Assembly (NCBI GenBank): GCA_945883435.1
Contig: CAMCXK010000024.1
Location: forward strand, 1 to 42,478
Reading direction: 5' to 3'
Source: Chthoniobacter flavus
GTDB lineage: Bacteria > Verrucomicrobiota > Verrucomicrobiia > Chthoniobacterales > Terrimicrobiaceae
Length of the DNA stretch: 42,478 nucleotides
Shown here: in pieces, positions 37,106-42,478 of the stretch
How the letters are laid out: each line of letters begins with the position of its first letter
Numbering within the stretch: position 1 is the stretch's first letter
The notes under the pieces: generated by a model
Told to the model about the DNA's origin: nothing
Databases searched by the model: none
What the model saw: only the letters and a program-made list of their open reading frames with translations
Made by a program: the position numbers and the translations under genes

Positions 37106-38197
37106 TCAGAGATCGTCGTCGCTGACGCCGGCGAGGTCGATGCCCCGGCGGTATTCCGTCACGCGGCCCTCGAAAAAATTGGTTTCCTTTCGGATTTCCA
37201 TCATCTCGGAGAGCCAGGGGAAGGGGTTGGCAAGGCTGGCATGGAGCGGTTCCAGACCGACTCCGACCAGTCGACGGTCGCCAATGTAGTCGATGTATTG
37301 ACAGAACTCGTCGGCAGTCAGTCCGACGGCGGCCACTGGCAGGCAGTCGCGGATAAATTGTTTCTCCAGTGCGATCGCCTCGCGCATGGTGGCCCGCAGA
37401 TCCTCGCGGAACGCCTCGGTCCAGATCTCCGGATTCTCGTCCACCAAATCCTGGAAAAGCTGGCGGAGAAGCTCGATGTGGTTCGACTCGTCGCGCAGTG
37501 TGTAGCTGAACATCTGACCGATTCCGGGAAACTTGTTCTGGCGGTAAAGAGCCAAAATCATTCCGAACAAGCCGTAGAACTGCGTGCCCTCCATGCACTG
37601 GCCGAACAAAAACATGTTTTTGGCTAGCGCGGTTTTGTTTTCCGGGTCGGTGAGATCCATGTCCCGGCGAAGAGCCCGGCTGTTGCTGACGACGAAATCG
37701 GTTTTGTTTTTGATTGTTGTGACGTCCTCGAACATGGCCTCGCATTCATGCGGGTTGATGCCCAGCGAGCTGATCATGTAAACCAGCGAGTCGGCATGGA
37801 TGTTTTCCTCCTGCGCGTGGCGGCCGAGGGCCAGTTTGAGTTCCGGCGCGGTCACACACTCGCGAATGACATGCAGGATGTTGTCTCCCACGATGCCTTC
37901 GGCGGCGGAGAAGTAGCCGATCCCCATTTTGATGATCCAGCGGTCCACTTCTGAAATGAGGCCCGACGTGTCGCGCCAATGCTCGCAATCCTTCTGCATC
38001 GGGATGTCCTCGGGCTCCCAATGATTCGCTTTCATCTTTTTGTAGAGGTCGTAGGCCCACGTGTATTTCAAGGGAAGAATATTGAAAAACATCGTCTGGC
38101 GTCCGTTGATGACCCGCTTGGCGGCAAATGCGGCTTCCGCCTTGTCGCGGTCGAGGGTGAACTGGCGGTCTCCGAGGGTGATGGTGGTGGTGGCCAT
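37106..38197 (-). CDS. nrdB: Ribonucleoside-diphosphate reductase, beta subunit, lacking the radical tyrosine
   Basis: 363 aa. Metal ligands fit the R2 fold: E100 (SAAEGIVGDN), E131 and H134 (QEENIH), E203 (CMEGTQFY), E237 and H240 (RDESNH). The residue four after H134, which is Tyr in class Ia, is Leu138 (HADSLVYM); in Chlamydia it is Phe127 at the same place. E100 in place of Asp also matches class Ic. So this subunit probably stores its oxidant in a Mn/Fe centre and not on a tyrosine. Y140 corresponds to a chlamydial Tyr used in electron transfer. The C-terminal Tyr (VTEYRRG) for contact with NrdA is kept. Confidence 0.93.
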   Translation of the reverse strand: MATTTITLGDRQFTLDRDKAEAAFAAKRVINGRQTMFFNILPLKYTWAYDLYKKMKANHWEPEDIPMQKDCEHWRDTSGLISEVDRWIIKMGIGYFSAAEGIVGDNILHVIRECVTAPELKLALGRHAQEENIHADSLVYMISSLGINPHECEAMFEDVTTIKNKTDFVVSNSRALRRDMDLTDPENKTALAKNMFLFGQCMEGTQFYGLFGMILALYRQNKFPGIGQMFSYTLRDESNHIELLRQLFQDLVDENPEIWTEAFREDLRATMREAIALEKQFIRDCLPVAAVGLTADEFCQYIDYIGDRRLVGVGLEPLHASLANPFPWLSEMMEIRKETNFFEGRVTEYRRGIDLAGVSDDDL

Positions 38198-38292
38198 TGG
38201 AAGTATTGTGGAATGGTGTTTCGTGGTGTCGAGGACGTCTTGGTCAGGGGCGCCCCGCGGACTCGGTTACGCTCCAATCAGGGTTGGGAATT

Positions 38293-38321
38293 CTTTTATT
38301 TTTTCCCGATGGACCCGTCAA
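38293..38321 (-). promoter_or_regulatory. Sigma-70-type promoter of nrdB-nrdA
   Basis: On the minus strand TTGACG (38321-38316) and TAAAAG (38298-38293) are separated by 17 bp, five and four matches of six to consensus. Transcription would start near 38286, giving a leader of about 90 nt before the nrdB ATG at 38197. Confidence 0.6.
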
Positions 38322-38325
38322 AGGA

Positions 38326-38373
38326 AAACTTCCTGTAGTGGCATGATTTTTTCGGACCCACTACATATTGTGG
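38326..38373 (-). promoter_or_regulatory. Pair of NrdR-box-like sites
   Basis: CCACTACATATTGTGG (38358-38373) and AAACTTCCTGTAGTGG (38326-38341) resemble the NrdR box (ACACTATATCTTGTGT type). The first is a good match and the second is good mainly in one half. They are 32 bp centre to centre, three helical turns, the spacing used by NrdR pairs. The nearer box ends 5 bp from the -35 element of nrdB. Repression by NrdR when dATP is high is the likely role. Confidence 0.65.
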
Positions 38374-38514
38374 TTTTTGCCTGAAGCAAGAATCGCGCCA
38401 CATCCTGCCAAGCGCATGCCAAAACGATCTTCGGTGGTCTCCCGAGGGGAGGGCTTGCCAGAGGTCGGAAAATTGGGGCTTTGCGGGGGAAAAAATCAGG
38501 ATTATGGAGTGGGC

Positions 38515-38802
38515 ATGGTCACATTTTTAATCGCGGGAGGGTCGTTGATTTCGACATTGGTGTCGCCGGAGTTGCCGGATCTGAACAACCACACACTCCG
38601 CGGAACCCCCGTTCCGGCGAAGGTTGTTGTTTGTCGAAATGCTTGGGGCACCCCGATGATGCCTGATGGCAAGGGCAGTTACAATCTCACGGCCGCGCCG
38701 GACGCCGTTTTGATCGAGCGCAGCCTGATCCAGCCTCCGAAAACCGAGGCTCCCGCCTTCCGCCCGGGCGTCGTTTATCCGCTGCCCGCGCCGGAGAACT
38801 GA
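38515..38802 (+). CDS. Small hypothetical protein
   Basis: 95 aa from the ATG at 38515, with GGAG five bases upstream. It begins with a short hydrophobic run (VTFLIAGGSLISTLVSP, too weak to call a signal), followed by a Pro-rich soluble region with NAWGTPMMPDGKGSY and a Pro-rich end (RPGVVYPLPAPEN). The frame continues upstream to 38368 but without a likely start. I do not recognise it. It stands 6 bp before the MFS gene and may form a unit with it. Confidence 0.55.
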   Translation: MVTFLIAGGSLISTLVSPELPDLNNHTLRGTPVPAKVVVCRNAWGTPMMPDGKGSYNLTAAPDAVLIERSLIQPPKTEAPAFRPGVVYPLPAPEN

Positions 38803-38808
38803 CGCCAC

Positions 38809-40086
38809 GTGTCTCCGCCCGGCACCCACGCCTCCTCGCGCATGCCCCGGGGAGTGGGCCACATTCACGGGTTCTCGTTTTTCAATGCGATCACGTTCCA
38901 GATCATCATTGGCGCACCGTTGATTCTTTTTGCCAAGAGCCTCGGAGCGACATCGACCGTGCTGGGGGTGATGACCGCCTTCACTCCGCTCATGACCATT
39001 TTCCAGTTGCCGGCGGCGCGGTTTTTGCCGGTGTATGGTTACAAGTCCCTGGTGCTTGCGGGGTGGGGGATCCGGACGGTGTTTATTGTTCTCATGGCAG
39101 CGATCCCGATGGCGGATTTTTTGGATGCGCCTGCGAAGTTGGTGCTCATGGCCGGCCTTTTGCTGGTGTTCAATTTTCTGCGTGGAGCCTCGTCCGCGGC
39201 GTGGATGCCATGGATTGCCTCGCTGATTCCCGAGGAGGAAAAAGCACGTTTTCTTTCGCGGGACCAGGTGTTCATGCTCTGCGGATCGCTGGTGGCTCTT
39301 GTCACCTCCTCGCTTGTGATGGGTGGAGAGGCGGTCGAGTGGGAATATTCCCTGGTCTTTGGCATCAGCGCGGCGGCCGGCGGCATTTCGCTTTGGTTTC
39401 TGCGCCGGGTGCCCGATGTCGCCGCACCCGAGGTTATGCGCACGTCATCCGAGCCGGTGCCGTGGCGTGCCATGATCGGCCACCCGCCATTTCACCGCTT
39501 GTTGGTTTTCAATTTGCTCTATGTTTTGGTGGTCGGGAGTCTGGGGGTGTTCACGGTCGAATACCTGCATGAACTCCCGGGCTTTGATCTTTCGGAGGTT
39601 CTGTTTCTGACGGCGGTGTCGTTTTGCGGCGCTTTGATTCTGCTTCCCCCGGCAGGCCGACTCTTGGATGCGCGGGGATGCCGGGTGGTGCTGATGTTGG
39701 CATTGGGTATGTTTGCGCTGGTCATTGCGGGCTGGTTCTGCCTTTCCACGGGACTCCTGCCCGGGCGGAGGCGCTATGTGGCGGCCTTGAATTTTCTCTC
39801 CGGCGCGGCGGGGGCGGTTTTCAATGTGGCGAATGCCCGTGTCATGTTTGCCACGATGCCCGCCATGGGGCGCAACCACTTTTTTGCCCTCTTCACTGTG
39901 ATTACCAGCCTGGGACTCGGCGCCTCGCCGGTCACCTGGGGAGTGATTCTGGATTGGGTCGGGAGTTTCGAGTGGGTCACAGGCTCTCTGGAGTGGCATC
40001 GACACAGTTTTTATTTTGCCGTTTTGTTTGTCTTGAACCTGATCACGCTCTGGCGTGCCGGATCACTTCAGGACACCCGGCTTTGA
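38809..40086 (+). CDS. Major facilitator superfamily transporter
   Basis: 425 aa from the GTG at 38809; the ATG at 38842 (MPRGVGHIHG) is an equally possible start. About 12 membrane helices are visible in two bundles split by a soluble loop (RRVPDVAAPEVMRTSSEPV, about 205-225). The loop between helices 2 and 3 is short and the usual GxLxDRxGRR motif is only loosely kept, so the substrate and direction cannot be named. Residues GRLLDARGCR near 285-294 repeat the motif in the second half. Its end overlaps the convergent peptide-binding gene by 24 bp. Confidence 0.82.
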   Translation: MSPPGTHASSRMPRGVGHIHGFSFFNAITFQIIIGAPLILFAKSLGATSTVLGVMTAFTPLMTIFQLPAARFLPVYGYKSLVLAGWGIRTVFIVLMAAIPMADFLDAPAKLVLMAGLLLVFNFLRGASSAAWMPWIASLIPEEEKARFLSRDQVFMLCGSLVALVTSSLVMGGEAVEWEYSLVFGISAAAGGISLWFLRRVPDVAAPEVMRTSSEPVPWRAMIGHPPFHRLLVFNLLYVLVVGSLGVFTVEYLHELPGFDLSEVLFLTAVSFCGALILLPPAGRLLDARGCRVVLMLALGMFALVIAGWFCLSTGLLPGRRRYVAALNFLSGAAGAVFNVANARVMFATMPAMGRNHFFALFTVITSLGLGASPVTWGVILDWVGSFEWVTGSLEWHRHSFYFAVLFVLNLITLWRAGSLQDTRL

Positions 40087-41676
40087 AGCGGGCCCGGGGG
40101 CGCCAGTTCGCCGGATCAGTCGCAACGGATGCTCGTCCAAAACATTCGGCTCCACACCCTGCAGCTTGAGGGGGTCGTAAAGCTGGATGCCCACATAAAA
40201 ATACAGCGGGCATACGGGAAGCCCTTCCCCCACCAGCAACCGCTCGGCGCTGAGAAGCGTGGCAAAGCGCCGTGCGGGATCGACCTCGCGGGAGGCCTCG
40301 AGGATCAGTGCATCGTAGGCCGGATCGCTCCATCCCGTGCGGTTGTTCCCGCCGCCCGTGACAAACAAGTCCAAAAACGTGTTGGGGTCCGGGTAATCGC
40401 CCACCCAGCTGGAACGGGCGATGTCGTAGTCGAGAAGCTCAAGGGAATTCAGATAGACCTTCCACTCCTGGCGCGCGAGATCGACGGTGACCCCGAGTGC
40501 CTCGCGCCACATGTTTTGCAACTCGATGGCGATCGCCTCATTCATTTCGCTTTTGCTGTAAAGATACCGCGCGAGCGGGAATCCCCTGCCGCCGGGGTAG
40601 CCGGCCTCGGCCAAGAGTCGTGCGGCTTCCACGGGATCGTGGGGCAGGCCCTCTGCGATGCCGTAACCCTTGATGCCCGGAGGAACGAATCCGCCGGCGG
40701 GTGATTCCCCGGCGCGGGTGATTTTTTCGACGATGCGTTTTTTATCCACCGCCAGCGAGAAGGCCCGCCTTACCCGTGCGTCTTGAAATGGACCTTTGGC
40801 GCAATTGAAGCGGAGGAAGTAAACTCCCAAAAACGGCGCGGAATGGAAATCCCGGCGTTTTTTCAAATCCTCCAGCAGCGCCGGGGGGGCGAGGCCCTTG
40901 TCCATCACGAGATCTGCCTGGCCGCTGGCGTAGAAGTTGAATGCCGCATTCGCATCCGCGATAGGCAGGATATCGACAGTTTCGAGTTCGACACGGTCGC
41001 GGTTCCAATAATGCGGATTTTTTCGAAGCCGGATGTGGTCGTTGATGCGCCAATCCTCCAGGACAAACGCGCCGTTTCCAACGATCCTGCCCGGCTTGAT
41101 CCAATCGTCGCCCGTCTGCGCGATGACATGCAACGGCACCGGATAAAGCGTGGGGAAGGCGGTCAACTCCAGAAAGTATGGCGTGGGACTTTCCAACTCG
41201 ACCTCGAGGGTGCGGTCATCGAGCGCACGCACGCCGACTTGACTGAACTCTGCGAGACGTCCCTCGGCGAAAGCCTGCGCGTTTTTCACCGGGTAAAGTT
41301 GATAACTATAGGCAGCGGCCGTTTCCGGGTCGAGGACCCGGCGCCAGCTTTCGACAAAATCACGGGCTGTCAGCGGTCGACCATCGCTCCAGAAGGCATC
41401 GGCACGGATTCGAAACGTGTAGGTTTTTCCATCCGGGGACACCGTCCATTTCTCAGCCACTCCGGGAACCGGTCGGGCTGCGCTGTCGAAGGCGCACAAT
41501 CCCTCAAACAAGGCATTGACCACTCGTCCTTCGGGTTGGCCGGTGATCAATGCGGGATCGAGGGTTTCGGGTTCCGCGCCGTTGATGAAAACCAAATCGG
41601 CGCGGCGTTCGCCGGGTCCGCAGGAAATCAAACCCAGAATTGCGATGCAAAATGCCGTTGCTGCGCTTAACCTCAT
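40063..41676 (-). CDS. Peptide ABC transporter substrate-binding lipoprotein (OppA-like)
   Basis: 537 aa. The N-terminus is a lipoprotein signal with Cys19 (LISCGPG). It has the SBP type 5 pattern: LVFINGAEPETLDPAL, then TYTFRIRADAFWSDGRPLTARDFVESW, then FSLAVDKKRIVE and YDIARSSWVGDYPDPNTFL. These proteins capture oligopeptides in the periplasm for an Opp-type ABC importer. No permease or ATPase genes lie next to it, so it is either an orphan or its partners are elsewhere. The ends overlap the MFS gene. Confidence 0.92.
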   Translation of the reverse strand: MRLSAATAFCIAILGLISCGPGERRADLVFINGAEPETLDPALITGQPEGRVVNALFEGLCAFDSAARPVPGVAEKWTVSPDGKTYTFRIRADAFWSDGRPLTARDFVESWRRVLDPETAAAYSYQLYPVKNAQAFAEGRLAEFSQVGVRALDDRTLEVELESPTPYFLELTAFPTLYPVPLHVIAQTGDDWIKPGRIVGNGAFVLEDWRINDHIRLRKNPHYWNRDRVELETVDILPIADANAAFNFYASGQADLVMDKGLAPPALLEDLKKRRDFHSAPFLGVYFLRFNCAKGPFQDARVRRAFSLAVDKKRIVEKITRAGESPAGGFVPPGIKGYGIAEGLPHDPVEAARLLAEAGYPGGRGFPLARYLYSKSEMNEAIAIELQNMWREALGVTVDLARQEWKVYLNSLELLDYDIARSSWVGDYPDPNTFLDLFVTGGGNNRTGWSDPAYDALILEASREVDPARRFATLLSAERLLVGEGLPVCPLYFYVGIQLYDPLKLQGVEPNVLDEHPLRLIRRTGAPGPASKPGVLK

Positions 41677-41682
41677 GCCCGA

Positions 41683-42198
41683 ATGAAAGCGGGTTTACTA
41701 CTCCCTGCAATGCTCATCACACTCGTCTTCCCGGGCTGCGCCAACCGTCCCCGCACAGTAGAGCGTGTCGACTTGGAACGCTACGCGGGGCACTGGCATG
41801 AGATCGGTCGAACGCCGAATTGGTTCCAGCGCCGCTGTGCTCGCGCTTCAACGGCCTACTATGAGCTGCGGGACAACGGCCGGGTGTCGGTTCTGAACAG
41901 TTGCCGCGATGCGCAAGGCCGCACCATCCGTGTCGAAGGCACGGCGACGCCGGTGGCGGATTCCGGAAATGCCAAATTGAAGGTGCAGTTCCCGGGAAGT
42001 CCGTTTGCGGGCGATTACTGGATTTTGGGTTTGGACGAGGAAAACTACTCATGGGCCCTTGTTGGCCACCCATCGCGGTGGTTCCTCTGGATTCTGGCGA
42101 GATCACCCTCTCTGCCTTCAGAAAAGCTGCGGCACATCACGGCCATCGCTGAGCAAAATGGCTATCGCATCGACCGCATTGAATACCCCGCGCCATGA
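41683..42198 (+). CDS. blc: Bacterial lipocalin (Blc-like lipoprotein)
   Basis: 171 aa. Lipoprotein signal with Cys19 (VFPGCA), then the lipocalin motif G36-H-W38 (YAGHWHEIGRTPNWFQRRC), a Cys-bearing strand (NSCRDAQGRTIRVEGTA) and the ending YWILGLDEENYSWALVGHPS typical of Blc. It folds as an eight-strand barrel that holds lipids or other hydrophobic ligands at the outer membrane. It is divergent from the peptide-binding gene by 6 bp and overlaps the next start (ATGA). Confidence 0.92.
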   Translation: MKAGLLLPAMLITLVFPGCANRPRTVERVDLERYAGHWHEIGRTPNWFQRRCARASTAYYELRDNGRVSVLNSCRDAQGRTIRVEGTATPVADSGNAKLKVQFPGSPFAGDYWILGLDEENYSWALVGHPSRWFLWILARSPSLPSEKLRHITAIAEQNGYRIDRIEYPAP

Positions 42199-42478
42199 AC
42201 AAGGATTTCCACAGAGCCATGCTCTACACCGCGCGCGCGCTGATGTTGCGCTGTCCCGAATGCGGGACCCGGCCAGTTTTTCTGCCTCTGCTGAAAATCC
42301 GCCGATTGCGCGACTACTTCACCCCGCTCGATGGATGCCCGCGCTGCGGCTATGCGTATGAACGGGAAACCGGTTACTTCCTCCTCTCGATCTGGGCGAT
42401 CAACTATGGAGTGGGAAGCCTGCTCGGCATTGCGATCTACTGCTACCTGGAGTTTTTCCACCATCTCCCGCTGCCGCA
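42195..42478 (+). CDS. DUF983 family membrane protein, N-terminal part (runs off the right edge)
   Basis: At least 94 aa. It opens with a zinc-ribbon-like part: CPECGTRPVF near 20 and CPRCGYAYERETGYF near 48, the signature of DUF983. A membrane helix begins at about residue 62 (FLLSIWAINYGVGSLLGIAIYCYLEFF). Function is not known; relatives sit near cytochrome oxidase genes in some bacteria. The ATG overlaps the lipocalin stop, so the two are coupled. Confidence 0.87.
   Translation, partial: MNKDFHRAMLYTARALMLRCPECGTRPVFLPLLKIRRLRDYFTPLDGCPRCGYAYERETGYFLLSIWAINYGVGSLLGIAIYCYLEFFHHLPLP

Overview
The window looks like a chromosomal contig from a Gram-negative bacterium of the PVC group, most likely Verrucomicrobiota. 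This is an inference. It rests on the mix of GC-rich housekeeping genes, a chlamydia-type ribonucleotide reductase pair, a threonyl-tRNA synthetase that starts directly at the editing domain, outer-membrane and lipoprotein genes, and short intergenic repeats. No rRNA, tRNA or CRISPR array was found.

Layout. 1-7000: the N-terminal part of an MscS-type channel (minus strand, runs off the left edge); rpmE with its own terminator; prfA; a disordered conserved-type protein; and a minus-strand operon moeB-trm112-thrS in which thrS is cut off soon after the editing domain. 7000-7500: gene-free, with short interspersed repeats. 7485-8082: two divergent ribbon-helix-helix (RHH) type small proteins with matching near-palindromes before each. 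The second overlaps the start of the next block.

8079-20639: a continuous plus-strand, AT-richer block of 14 genes, by far the most unusual part. It encodes TerC, three TerD-type calcium-binding proteins, a small protein made of three Cys3His2 units, two short von Willebrand A (TerY) proteins with the same proline-rich tail, a PP2C phosphatase with an Ig-like insert, a serine/threonine-type kinase with a zinc ribbon, LemA, a zinc-ribbon membrane protein, a TerY-C protein, a lipoprotein, a membrane-anchored FHA-like protein and a GYF-PrsW membrane protease. It reads as one phospho-signalling and envelope stress island built on the known TerY/PP2C/kinase triad. Several add-on parts may be undescribed, including a possible GYF/proline-tail link between the protease and the TerY proteins. 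An intact IS5-family element (20722-22173) and an IS110 remnant close the block on the right.

22594-32697: HAD phosphatase plus small membrane protein; a dnaK-groES-groEL operon (minus) with a strong terminator; photolyase; DUF485-ActP symporter pair; an outer-membrane beta-barrel protein behind a good sigma-54 promoter match and before a terminator. 32961-38373: an FMN reductase broken by one in-frame TAG, then nrdB-nrdA. NrdB has Leu where the radical Tyr would be (class Ic-like). A pair of NrdR-box-like sites 32 bp apart lies just upstream of a sigma-70-like promoter. 38515-42478: small hypothetical protein, MFS transporter, convergent peptide-binding lipoprotein, lipocalin and a partial DUF983 protein.
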